Assembly (NCBI GenBank): GCA_021442155.1
Contig: CM038222.1
Location: 62,284,266-62,348,265 of the forward strand
Origin: Cymbidium sinense
Lineage: Eukaryota > Streptophyta > Magnoliopsida > Asparagales > Orchidaceae
Direction of reading: 5' to 3'
Length of the DNA: 64,000 nt
The translations under genes were made by a program, and so were the position numbers. The notes beneath the pieces are model-generated. The model was not told where the DNA came from. It worked only from the letters and a program-made list of their open reading frames with translations, and did not search any database. Of the stretch, positions 23,299 through 35,228 are shown in pieces (the first letter of the stretch is position 1; every line of letters starts with the position of its first letter).

Positions 23299-25015
23299 AT
23301 GGCAGCATAGAAGTATGTGTTCACATTTCATTTCAGGATGGATTTGGCCTTGGATCGAGCTAGCCTCCCGCAGTCTGACTTTGCTGACCTCATCCATTTT
23401 AGCCAAGGTTTTGTGGGGGCTAGGATCACTTATGAGGGGACCACCCTCACAATAGTCAGCAGGAACATGGTGACCGGGCAGAAGCCAGTCATCCAGGTTG
23501 AGTTACCGTCTGACTCAGAGATTTTGTCACTGAAGAGGAGGGTTGTGAAAATTCCCACAGCATTAGCAGTTCCAGTGCCAGTGCATTCAATGGTTCCCCT
23601 TTCTACCCAGTGCAGGCTAGCACCCACTCATTGGCTCCTTCCAAGGGGAAGGCTCCCCTGATTCCATGGGTAGTCTCCCACCCACAGGTAGGGTCTTTCC
23701 ACCGCTTGACCTACCAGGGACTCAAAGACCAAATAAGAATCGCATGATCAAGTGGTATCATACCTGCATAGCCAAGGAGCTAGAGGTAGCCACTCAGTCT
23801 GCAGCAGAAGAGTTACCTATGGTAGTGTCTCTTCTTATCACACAGAATAAGTTTCACCCCCTCTCTAGTTCCGATGGAAAGGAAGACATTAGGATGATTT
23901 CAATTTCACCTCCACCTGTAGTACATTTTAAGGCTCCTATCAGTGATAGGAGAAGGTTGTATGCTAGCCTTAGATCAATTTTGTGTCGAGTAGGCGGAGC
24001 TTACGGACGATCAAAGTTTGAGGCTCAGTTTGATTTATGTTCACATCCCCATGGTGTGGAGACATATCGCAGGAGAGGGCCATGGAGGCGGAATCGATGA
24101 TTACTAGCAAGGAGATGTGGTGTAAGCCAAATACGACACTCGTGGACTTTCCGACGGGTGCTACGCTAATCATACTAATAGCATTCTACTTACAAATACT
24201 ACCCACCATAGGAGAGGAGCTCCTACCCAAAAAGAGTCAGTGGTGCCTCCACCACACTGCTCTACTCCATGCCCACCATCTCCTATATAAGTTTCATCAT
24301 TACTTTTCCAGTAACAGCCATAAAGGCTGCATCTGGGGAGAAGAGATCCCCACTGGTGATCTGACTACGGCCAAGAGATCTCATTCCATCTATGCCACCT
24401 ACTGAGGCGAGGCTGAGCTCTCCTGCTCGACCTTCTGCCCTAAAGGTGGTGAAGAAGGAATAGAAATAATGAAGCATAGTATTCATTCCATCACCACCAC
24501 AGCCATAGTAGGCTATGGAGATAGGACAGTAGAGGGAGGAGGAGACAGCTCAGCAACCCCCATGGCCATAGATCCTCCTAGGATTACCAATCCATCCATA
24601 TCCAGTGACAGTCAGGAGCATCAATCCTCCAGTGAGCGTATTCCTCATAAGATCAGCTCTCTAGCAGTAGAGGAGGCTAGATTTCTATCTGTTCATGATA
24701 GTGATCCTACTATCGGTCAGCCTCAATCTTTTGTAGCTGTTTAGTTAGACCGATCCCTAGATGACATTGTAGCACAGTATCTAGTGGAGAAGAAGAAAAT
24801 CTTAGGATATGCCTAGTATGATTTAGAGGATTCAGCAACAGTACACATGGTAGGCTCCTGGGATTCCCTCCTTCATGATCATTAGACTTTGGAAGGTGTT
24901 GCGGCTTAGTAGGAAGACACAGCCTACTTTACCCAACACCTCCTTCAACAAATAAAGCAGAAGGATGAACAAATAGATAGGATAAGGAAGAGTCTTGAAG
25001 ACTCGCTTGCAGCAA
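23299..25015 (+). pseudogene. N-terminal extension of the Gag polyprotein (copy B), function unknown
   Basis: The start is set at ATG 23299 because copy C has an ATG at the same place and both continue with a similar VFTF then LALD/MALD stretch. In B the fourth codon is a stop. The reading frame of the start (23299-23661) resumes at 24037-24744 and runs on into 25018-25212, the beginning of Gag; 23666-24100 is in another frame, so small indels intervene. Conserved points with copy C: an IHF..GF.GA.ITYEGT.LT.VSR block (about 23390-23465), an NKFHPLS segment (about 23848) and PPVVHF (about 23913). The end (24930-25015) looks like a coiled coil, QQIKQKDEQIDRI. I recognise no known domain; Ogre elements also carry an unassigned reading frame before gag. 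Confidence 0.65.
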
Positions 25016-26545
25016 TTTTGGCACTTCAGAACCAAGCCCCGGCAGTGCATCCTACTATTGCAGAAACTGGTCAGCCCGAGCTGTTGCATGTCTTGGATCC
25101 AGCCAAGACTTCACCTCCAGAAGAGCAGGGCAGCACCAGCTTGTATAAGAAGGTAGTGGATAGTACCTCCATACAAGAAAGGACATTAAAACCATGGTTG
25201 AGCAATAAGTAAGTGAAGCGTTGGCTCAAGCCAGAGGAGGATCATCGGTTCCAAAGGGTAGACCCTACCCAGAGGAATTCGATGCCATCCAGTATCCTAA
25301 GGGTTTCGTGCCACCTTCTTTCAAGAGCTTTAATGGAAGCAGGAGCCCACGGCAGTACATTGTGCACTTCAAAGCCAGTTGTTGCAACATTGGTGGCAGT
25401 GATGTGTTACTCTTCTATCTTTTTATTAGTAGCCTAACAGGCATAGCCTTCGATTAGTATGCTGAACTTCCCAACAATTCAATGAAGACTTTTGCTAAGA
25501 TGGAGTAACTCTTCATTAAGAGGTTTGCTGGAGCTTAGCAAAAGGTGACTGTAGGTGATCTCATTGTGGCTCAATAACATCCTAGTGAGACCCTCTTTGA
25601 TTATATTATTAGATGGCACAATTTGAGTATGAAATGTGAACCATAGCTATCTAAACAACACGCCATTGAAATTTTGCTGAAGAATATTCATGGCCCGGTC
25701 GCCTTCATGCTCAAAGGTTTTACCATCAAAACATTTGAGAAATTACTCAAAAAGGTAGGTAGCTTACAAGGAGAAGCCAAACAGTTACCTTTTTCAGATC
25801 AATTAACAAAGTCAAATCAACAAAAACTTATGAGAAGAAGCCAGGGATAGTGACAGTAGTAGACAAGGGGAAGCAGTTGGCCAGAGAGCAGTATGAAAGA
25901 CCTCGTGCTCCACAGCCATTACTTCTACCACCTCTACCACCACCGAGACCATCCTACCAGCCACCACTGCAGCCTCCACATCCTTCACCTCCTCCTCCTC
26001 AGCCATATCCACAACAGTTATGGTACACATACTCGTTGCCAGGTAGCTACCATCCACCCACTCTTTTGGATAAACAAACCTTATTCATTTAAGAGGGAGG
26101 TAATTAGAAAAATCTTTAAGAACCTCTTAAAGTAACCTAATTTTTAGCTACCCGAGCCTAGAAGGCCGGAGAAAGTGGGCAAGAGCAATGATTCTAATTT
26201 TTGCCCCTACCACCACATGCTAGGTCATGTTTTGGAGGATTGCTTTACATTTAAGGACTGGCTTGAGCATAGCTTCAAGACAGGCACCATAATTATCTTG
26301 AAGGAATACCTTGTGGAACAACCATCCAATTTTGTTAGGGTAATCTTTAGGGATACCTACGATCCTCTCAAAACCAAACAAGGTTATCTCCTTATCCTGA
26401 ACCTCTAAGAAGATTGTGTCCAAGATCAAGACACTTTCCTTGTAGGTGCCTGAGGCAGCTCAAACCTCCAACATCAAGGAAGGTTTGCAAGTTTCCACAA
26501 ACAACATGGGGAAGGTAGGAGCTCAGTAGCAGTAACAACCCATGT
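25016..26545 (+). pseudogene. gag: Gag (copy B), cut in its tail
   Basis: The lead-in is open at 25018-25212, followed by a frameshift near 25190. The core (25221-25800) contains GRPYPEEFDAIQYPKGF and LFISSLTGIAFD. A Pro-rich tract (25910-26010) with PPLPPPRPSY follows. The zinc finger C-X2-H-X4-H-X4-C is intact at 26202-26243 (CPYHHMLGHVLEDC). A stop at 26145-26147 is shared with A and C; one at 26398-26400 is shared with A only. Coding ends near 26545, where the sequence jumps to 3' UTR repeats. The changed finger (His for the second Cys) would bind element RNA. Confidence 0.85.
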
Positions 26546-28110
26546 CAGCCTGCAAACTAACAGGGTCCATAATATAGGTCTAGGCTAATATAAGCTCCTT
26601 CTCAGTTTGATCCCTCGCAAACTAACAGGGTCCATGATAAAACTAAACAAAATAAACAAAATTTTTGCTTATGGATTAGGAAGCCCATTTTCCCGAGCAA
26701 GCATCTTATCATTAGGGCAGTGTCAACAGAACTTCCTATAGGAAATTCCTGACTACTTTAGTTGAGATAAATCCCTGGGTCAGTACTCACTCCGTAGTCG
26801 CTCTTAGGTTGAGTTCAATCTATTTTTTCACAAGCAGGTTACCCCGAAAATCATTCTGCTTTGAAAGATATAAGACTATGATGCATTCTTTCTAGCATAA
26901 TTATCGCAAATCGATCGACAACCTTAGGTCGGGTTTGATTTGTTGCCCAAAGCAACCGATCACCCTAGTGGTCTTTTCTAGTGGAAGATGTGAGTCCTTG
27001 GGCTTTCTTCCCTTAATTTGATCATTACAAACAAAAAGACACTCCTTTGGTTGGATAGTTCTCCTATCAGCCAGGAAGCTACTCCCTTTGGTTCAGTAAA
27101 TCTGAGTTAAGTCTAGGCTTCCATGAGCTCCTTCTCAGTTTGACCCACCACAAATTGATGAAATCCATCAAAACAAACAAACAAACAAATCTAAAAAATG
27201 AAACTAATTTTTTGCTATCCTTGGGCTAATTTAAGTCCTAGTGGCATTCACTCAATAGTTAGCCTTAGGTCAGGTTTGATTTGTTGCCCAAAGAAACTGA
27301 TCACCCTGGTGGCCCCTTGTTTCTAAAAGATGTGAGTCCCCGCACTTTCTTCTTTAGACTTGACCATTGAAAATTGAAAGGCACTCCCTTCATTGGATAG
27401 TCCTACCCTGTGGTTGGTAGACTACTCCCTTTGAATTGGTAAATCTGAGTTAGGTCTAAGCCTTCATGCCTCTTACTCAGTACAGTTCATCGCAAACTGA
27501 TGGGATTCATAATTAGAATACACAAAATTAGAGAAAATGAAATTAATCTTGACTATCTTTGAGTTGATTTAAGTCCCCTAGTGACATTCACTCAATAATC
27601 AGCCTAAGGTTGGGTTTAATCTGTTGACTTGCCAATAGATTACCCGAGCAACTAGTCTCTACTTTGGAGGATGTAAATCTACTACGCTTTCTTCCTAGTA
27701 TAGCTGCTACTTACCGAAAGGCATCCCTTTGGTTGGCTAGTCCTACTATGTGTTTAGTAGACTACCCCTTTGAATTGGTAAATCTGAGTTAGGTCTTAGC
27801 CTCCGTAGCTTCTACTTAGTGCAGTTCATCGTAAACCAATAGGGCTCATCTAAAAAATTCATAACCTAACAAAAATTGAAACAAATTCAACCCACTTCCC
27901 TAGCGAAAATAAATCAAATATTTTTCTCCTTAGTGAGACTCATATCAAATCAAATCTCTCATCCCCTTGTGGATGATTTAAACTTGCTTCCCTAGTGGAA
28001 GGTTCATGCTCTATCTCTTAGTGGATTTTTCCCTCTCTCTTATGTCTTGGACATAAGTAGAGCCACATTGCACTAAGCTCTGGATTCTTTCCTTTCCTTG
28101 GGTTAGGGAT
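26546..28110 (+). repeat. 3' UTR of copy B (last part), joined directly to gag
   Basis: Corresponds to about 58000-59586 of copy D and closely resembles it. It begins with a ~75-bp local duplication (a GCAAACTAACAGGGTCCAT phrase near 26560 and again near 26622). Three or four longer modules with ATGTGAGTCC...CTTTCTTC follow. It lacks the short modules that normally follow pol. Nothing coding is seen. Confidence 0.75.
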
Positions 28111-28141
28111 AGATTATTTATATTAGTGCAAGTGATATTTT

Positions 28142-28204
28142 GGTGTTGTTGATCATTTCGATCAACACCAATATGTGTGGTGTTCCTTATCAGTCACACC
28201 ACAC
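28142..28204 (+). other. Two stem-loops at the LTR start (copy B)
   Basis: GGTGTTGTTGATC (28142-28154) pairs with GATCAACACC (28160-28169) apart from a three-base bulge. GTGTGGTG (28175-28182) pairs perfectly with CACCACAC (28197-28204). The second is conserved in copy A. Confidence 0.5.
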
Positions 28205-28560
28205 CTATTGGGCACCCTTTGTTGACCTCATTTTTAGGATGAGCTCTCAACCCCTCCATCTTATACATAGGACTTCTCTTATACTTTAAGAGCTCCTTAG
28301 TCTTAAGACACATATAGTGATTAGGTGGCCACTCTACCTAGCCCTAGAGACTTAGAAGAGTTGGCCATAGGAATAAGTCATGCCTTAGGAGTGTTAGGAA
28401 AATTTGCTTACGCTTAGCTTGAACCAATCCTCACTTTCCTTCATTCAAGTCAAACTCCAAACCAATTCTATTTGATTTTCTCCAAACTCAAATCAATTCC
28501 ATGATTGAAACATATAATTGAAACTCACGATCAAAATCCATCAAAATTCCTAAGTCCAAA

Positions 28561-29270
28561 TTTTCTTAAGTTCTTTAAGTTCTCCCTTAAAGACTTAGCC
28601 TCATCATGATCAAAACCAATTCAAATCTTTGAGATTTCTCATAACGCATTTATATCCTCATTTATATTTACATGTATAAATGAAATATAAATACAAACTC
28701 ATCAAATCAAACTCAAAATTCCAAATCAATTCATGAAATTTTCTTAAGTTCTTTGAGTTCACCCTTAAGGACTTAACCTAAATCATCATCAAATCAATTC
28801 AAATCCTTGAGATTTTCACAAAACTCATTTATATTCTCATTTATAATCACATATATAAATGAAATTTAAATATAAATCAATCAAATCAAATCCACAAATT
28901 AAATTCCCAATTTAAAATCTTTCTTAACTCATTAATTCTCCATTAATGGACTTGGCCTAAAGCTTGATCAAACCATCTCAAAGTCATGGGATTTCTCATA
29001 ATTCAGTTGTATCATCATTTATATTCACATATATAAATGAAATATAAATATAAACCAATCAAACCAAATTCAAAATTTTAAACTCCAAACTATAAAATTT
29101 TCCTAAGTCCTTTAAATCCTTCTTAATGAACTTAGCCCATATCATGATTAAACCACTTCAAATCATTGACATTTTCTAATGATCCATTTATATTCACATA
29201 TATAAATGAAATATAAATTCAAACAATCAAAACTAATTCCAAAAATCAAACTCAAATCCACTCAAAATCC
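28561..29270 (+). repeat. ~178-bp tandem repeat, four units, inside the 3' LTR of copy B
   Basis: Units start near 28561, 28739, 28920 and 29098 at TTTCTTAAG-type borders (about 178, 181, 178 and 173 bp). Each has a GACTTAGCCT phrase and a CATATATAAATGAAATATAA core, and a fifth, strongly diverged unit follows. Copy D has the same four; copy C has about three; B's 5' LTR has one. Confidence 0.75.
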
Positions 29271-29559
29271 AATCTAAGCCTTTCAAGTCAAAATCTTGAA
29301 CTTAGCCTAATCAACTTCAAATCAAGCCAAACTTTTGATTTTCTTTCATGATTCAATCAACCCTACAATCATGAGCCCATATATAAATACAAACTTCAAT
29401 CAGCAAATCAAAAACTAAGTCAAAAATCAAAGCTAAAACCCTTTCATATTTTTCCTTTGAATATGAAATTGTCAAATGGATGAAAACCCATTTGACTTCA
29501 AACCACTTGTAAATGGATTTATATTTCAATCATAAGTTCATATACAAGTTCAATCAAGC

Positions 29560-30470
29560 TCAAATCAAGCTTTGACCAAGCCATTTGACCCACTTAGGCT
29601 CACTTGACCCAAAGTGACCTCAAGTACCCTTATGAGCCAAATTTTAATCCTATCCAAATTGGATTAAACCAAACTCAACTATGCCTCTCATAATGATTGC
29701 CAATCATCATGGGATGATCAATCAATCAAATTGGGTCAAACCAAGTCAAACTTTAGGGTTAATCAAGTCAACACTTAGCCAAAATGAAACCAAACATAGC
29801 CAAATTCCACCATAGGCCAAATTGATTGAAACCATTGATCTAAGTTCATTCATGTCCTATGTTTGAACTTGACCAAGCCAACATTTGAGCCTAACCTAGC
29901 CCAATTGCCCACTTGACCCAAGTTGACCCAACTTGACCTAAAAAGTCAAAATGTGTCAAAACTTGATCTAAGCCAAATTGATCCAAACCAATGGGTCAAG
30001 TTCATTCCAAATCACTTGTGAAACTTGACCAAAGTCTCAATTGGCCAACTAGACCTAACCTAGCCCAATTGACCTTAGATCCAATATGACCTAAAGGGGT
30101 CATGTTGAGCCAAATTTGAACATAGCCAAAATTGAATGGAAACAAAGATACCAATCCACTCCATATGACTAACCTAACCTAAACCTACCCTTGACCTACC
30201 TCAAATAGGTCATATGGGTCAAATAGGTCAACTTGACCCTTTTGACCTAAATGAAGTCATATGAGCCAAATTCAAAACTATACCAAATTGAACCAAAAGC
30301 CACCAAAATATTTCAAATGATCATATGAACTTGACAACCCTTCGCTTGACCCAATTTGATTGGTCAACTTGACCAAGTTGACCCATTTTGACCTAAATGG
30401 GTCAACATGAGTCAAACCCTATCAAATGAATTCCAAATCTCATGAAACTTGGCCAAACCTAGTTTCTCCA
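29560..30470 (+). promoter_or_regulatory. TTGAC/GTCAA block in the 3' LTR of copy B
   Basis: Same position and character as in the other LTRs, with many GGTCAA and TTGACC repeats, for example around 30355-30410. Regulatory meaning is inferred only. Confidence 0.4.
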
Positions 30471-33400
30471 CATGCCCAACATATCCAAATTGAAAAATCA
30501 ATAAAATGACCATCCTACCCCACAACCATAGAACAAATTTTGGCTTATTCCATGAGTAATTTGGTCATACCCTCTTCATATCAACTTGAGGCTTTCCTAA
30601 AAGCTCAAGGGGACCTAATGAAGAGTGGTGCACCCAACCTAATGGGTTTGGGTCAGCCCAATTGGCCCCTAGACCAAACCCGACCCCATGGGTCAAAACT
30701 CCAAATTCAAACTCCCTCTCCCACTCAAATTCAAGCACATGGGAGGTTGGCAATCCACTCATTGGCTCAAAGTGATCATGTGCACACTCCTAATAGGTCA
30801 AACAACCCACTGCCTAAGCTCCATTGATCAAAAATGGCAAGTGGATGGACGGTCGTCCGATCCTTCAAGGGGGAGATATACTCCCCTTAATTTAGTTTAA
30901 ATTAAATAGCCACACATTCGATTGAGCATTAGAGAGTAAGGAGCCATCAGAGAGTGATCCCTAGCCTCCAAAAGCTCTAACCATTTTTTTCATCCTCAAT
31001 TTTGGAACAGTGAAAATAGGGGAGGAAAATTGAAGAGTTAACCTTCTCCATACTCAATTTCTACCAAATTTCCTTTGCACACTCCATCAGAGAGGAAAGT
31101 CGAGTGCACCCAAGCTCTCTTTGAAGTTCCAAAGGCAAGGAGAGACCTAGCTCAATCAAGGCCGCAAGCTAGCTAAGGAGGAGGTGGTCCATAAAGCAAT
31201 CCACTCAACCTCAAGTGCTCAAAACTTCAGCAAGTCTTCATCTTAACTAGATGAAGCTCCTCTGAGGGAATCGAGCGCTAGTGAGGTTAGCCATTTTTGA
31301 GCTCAAATCTCATGTGTGTTGGTCCTTTGTGACGTGAACTTTAATTTCATAGGATCCAAGTCATTGGATGTATTAGTAATTGCATGATGAAGGTGTGGAG
31401 AAAATTCTAGCCTAATCTGAGCTCAATCGAGCTCGGATCTTGTCCTAGAACTTGGACGGATCACATTCCTGGTAGGCTTTGGTAGGGATGAATCTCTGGC
31501 CTTCCATCCATGAATTTTGGATGGATGGCCGAGATAATTCCCACATTTAGAAAATCCCTTATCCATTTTAAAATTACGGGGAGATCTCAGGCAATCCAAT
31601 CTTTGATCAGATGGCAGAGATCAAATCGCATCCGCCGCCAGCTACCTTTGTGGATTTGACATTTAAGTGAATCCCTCACTGCGCAACGTGTGTAAAGTGC
31701 GCTAACCGCCACCACCACACATCACGCCGTGAGCTATAGGATTAGTTAGGATGCTTTAATTAGGTCTAATTAATCTAGGGATATTCTAAAATCCATAACT
31801 CTCTCAATAAAATTCAAAAAAATATGAAATAATTTCTATGGAAAAATAATTCAACTTAGATTTATCTAAAATTAATTTCAATGGGTTTTGAATTATGATT
31901 TTCTCTGATTTTGGGTTTTATTAGAAACTTCATTTTGCTAATTTCCTTTTAATTAAGCCTCAGATTAATCTCAAACTTCTTTGGTATATTTTAGGGGATA
32001 ACCTCTACCTTCCCTAATTTTCTTAGGATTTATTGAAGGCTTAATTGAGTAAATTACATATGGATTTCGTAATTACTCCCTTAATCTAATTAAGGATAAT
32101 TAAGGTGTGATTAGTGGTTTCAATCCATGATTAGAGTTAGTTAAGGTCAGATCTAGTAGATAGGAGGTTTAGTAAATAATTTTGGGGCATTTCCCCTAAG
32201 CTACTCCCTAAACCCCCTCTTCTCTCCTTAATCTTCTCTTAATTAAGGGTTATTTCACTAATTATCCCCTTAATTAATTTTCTAAAAATTTAAAAAACTT
32301 CCAGAACTTAATTAATCTACTTTGGGTGGATGCTTAGGTGTTTAATAGCCTAAGTTCAATTATGGAAATCAAAACCCAATTCATATGTATGAAAGGGTGT
32401 TTTGAAATTACTTAACTTAAACCCCTTAGCTTAATTAACTATTAATTATGAGCCAACTTGCATTCGACCCTTTTTTATTATTAGGAGCATTGAAAATTTA
32501 AATTCCTTGTGATTTTTTATGTCAACTCATTGGCTCATAATTATTTGGTTAATTATTCTAAGGTGGTGTAGGTAAGGATTAATTAAGTTACTTAATTCAC
32601 ACCTTAACCTAACTAATGCATAAAAATAGATCTAATCATCTAAAAATTAAACAAAAATAACAAACACATGTAGTAATGGGTTAGGAATAGCAAACTCAAT
32701 CAATATTTCAAAATTAAATCAAACTTCAAACTAAAGAAAAATCACATTCAACTCACTTTGATTTATTATAAACTTTCTTCTTCCATAAGAATGTCTTTAA
32801 GATTTAAGTGAAGTGAATGTGTTTACATGCTTTCATTACTTTGAGTCTTTCTCCAACATGTTAAATTTGTGTGTCATGTGGTTTCATGCATTCATATTTT
32901 TCAAATTCAAGTTTAAAAGGAAATTGTTCACTTTATGTCAAATTTGTATGTGTTGGAAAAAGTAGAAATATGAGTGGCTATTATCACTACTAAATTCAAA
33001 TTATTTTCAAAACATATAAATCAAATACCAAATCTGAAAGTATGCTACTTATATTCTAATTATGAGCTTGCATGTGAAGGATATATGGATGTGCTTAGCA
33101 TAGGTTTCTCTTCTCTTTTATGTTAGCATAGTTTTGAATAGGAGTTGGCAAGGTGTATGGTTCATTTAAAAAGAACCTAACACTTACCTAATTCCACATC
33201 CTATTCATTCCTATGCTACCACTTAAGGAGGGTTACCTATGCTTGCGCACATAAATTGCATAAACAAAAAATGAATCAATTACTGTAACTTTTGCATTCT
33301 TCGTTTTCATTTTATTTCTTTTATACACATATTTGTAATTAGGGAAAGTGGTATATTAGTGTAGACCCTAAGTAGGTCATGTATCTTACACCTCTGGCTA

Positions 33401-33555
33401 ACAATGGCGATGTACTCACTTATGTCTTTCTTACTTTTATGTGTGTATGTGAAAATTTGGATAAAGAAATTCTTTTCTACTTAAGAAAAATCATGCATAT
33501 TCAACTTCTAAATTTCCTTAGATGGATTACTGTAGTGAAAAATTTTTATTAGAGG

Positions 33556-33564
33556 AGAGTCGCC
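33556..33564 (-). other. PBS remnant next to the LTR of copy C
   Basis: On the minus strand GGCGACTCT follows a stretch (AACAGATTTGAAA) that matches the sequence just before the intact PBS of copy B. After nine bases the match is lost. A PBS downstream of an LTR is the mark of a 5' LTR, though this one also follows a 3' UTR. Confidence 0.55.
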
Positions 33565-35164
33565 TTTCAAATCTGTTAGTGAGAAAAGAAAGAGGACAAG
33601 ACTATAGAAATTTATCTTTTTAGGATGTCACACAGATCCATAGAGGTGCATATTCAGGTGATCGAGTATGTCATCAAGGAAATAGTACTATCTTGAAAGA
33701 CAGAAGTCACTACCCTTTAATGGACCTAATCAGCTCAATAAGGACTCCTAAGGATGATGGGTCTGCATATATACCAAAGATTCTTCCCCTACTTTACATG
33801 AAAAAGTAAAGCAGAATTTATTTTAAACCAGGTTCGTTAAGTTCTCTACATGGGCAAGCCCCTATAGTTAATTATATTCTAAGGAATAGAGATTCCTTAT
33901 GAAAACTCTTGATTAAGGTAAATGATCGTTGTCTTTGAAGATTTCAATAGGAAGGGACTATCAATCGATTAGTTTATTTTTAATGATCAAATGGGATTGA
34001 TCAAACAAGAGAGTTATTAGCCAAACCAAAATGGAAGATAAGTAGGAGATGCCCATGATGCTAGGAAACCTAACGAGCATCGCAAACTATCCTATAGTTG
34101 GGCTTTACATTTTTGAAATTAATTTAGTTTGTTTGAGTTGCATTTTTCATTAGAAATTTAGGACTTATGATTCCTTAACAGAAGATTAAGATAATGCTTA
34201 AGAGGTGAGGAATTATGCTTATGGCCCATAAAGGAGAGAAGCAACCTCAGAAACTAAATCTAGGGAGCTTCGATAAGGGCTAGAAGCACAACCTAAATCT
34301 AAGGTAAAAAATGGGTAATTTGTTTTCCTCCACAAGAGAGGACAAATCACCCGATAGCTTGGGCTTATAACCATCTGGGGGTGGCTGCCAACTAACTCCT
34401 CCTATGAGTTTAAATATATGTAGGCAAGTCTTTATGCTTATGCAAGATAGATAGGCTATTATTTATTTAGAAAGAGACTAAATCCTTAAACTCACTCCCT
34501 AAAGAGACTAGATCATGTAAAGGGAAAAGCTTCAAATGACCTAAATCTAATGCATTTCAAATTTCATTTTATTTTCATTTTGGATAATTATTTTGACTCA
34601 AACTTATAGGTATCATATGACTAATGCTTGAGAAAGAATGTTATTGGCCAAAATCAGCGAGAAGGGAGGAGGTGAGTTTCCACCATGGCTCTCACACGTT
34701 AAGCCAAGGTTCTCTGGCAAAGGTGGAAGCCCTCCAATCAAGAGTGAAATAAGATGTTGTTGTGTATGACATTACAAAATAAATACTCATCGAGCTAAGG
34801 GGTTGCTAATTCTTTTATCTTGATTTTAAACCGAAGCTTTAAGTGAGGTTACGAGTTATTTAATTTCAATTTGAGTTGTTAAGTTGGGTAAAAGATTTAT
34901 TTTTCTCTAAAGTGCCCAATCCTCAACCAGGCCATACATAAAGCAAGGAAGAAACTAGAAAAAGCTTGTCACTTAATGCGATAGCTAAATAAATCATCAA
35001 CCAAATAAAGCATATTGCAAAAAGAATAATAGGCCATTGTGGTTGGGCACCACCGCACAAACCCAAAAATATCAAATGTGGGTAGCCATGCTCTACCCTA
35101 TACAACCTAGATTACAAAAGAATTAAATTACAATTAAGCAAGAAATTCATTGTTATGGGGGTCT

Positions 35165-35228
35165 TCAAGCTTCTTTTCTTCTTTCTTCTTTTCTTCTTTC
35201 TTCTTTCTTTCTTCTTCTTTTTCTTCTT
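35165..35228 (-). repeat. TTC/CTT pyrimidine microsatellite in the LTR of copy C
   Basis: Counterpart, inverted, of the GAA tract at 18776-18862 in copy B. It is part of the LTR. Confidence 0.8.

Larger units (their letters stand above)
12928..33537 (+). mobile_element. Copy B: internally deleted, chimeric Tat-type element
   Basis: Contains a near-complete 5' LTR, tRNA-Arg PBS, stem-loop leader, N-terminal extension, Gag to the tail, then a direct jump (near 26545) into the last part of the 3' UTR and a truncated 3' LTR. The spacer after Gag, protease, RT, RNase H and integrase are all missing, so it could only have moved with enzymes supplied by another copy. The 5' LTR and 3' LTR differ strongly from each other, while the 3' UTR and 3' LTR closely match copy D. 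The 3' LTR stops at 33537 against inverted LTR sequence of copy C. Confidence 0.88.
28111..33537 (+). repeat. 3' LTR of copy B, truncated after ~5.4 kb
   Basis: Starts with the block shared by all LTRs (28205-28440) and follows the same order as B's 5' LTR, but by eye the opening block is far closer to copies D and C than to B's own 5' LTR. It contains four ~178-bp tandem repeats where the 5' LTR has one. It ends at about 33537, in DNA matching about 17800 of the 5' LTR, and abuts copy C in inverted orientation. About 2.4 kb of LTR end is missing. Confidence 0.83.

Noticed and set aside
24037..24405. 122-codon open stretch as a separate gene
   Set aside because: It is the N-terminal extension of Gag, partly frame-shifted; the first part overlaps another frame of the same extension.
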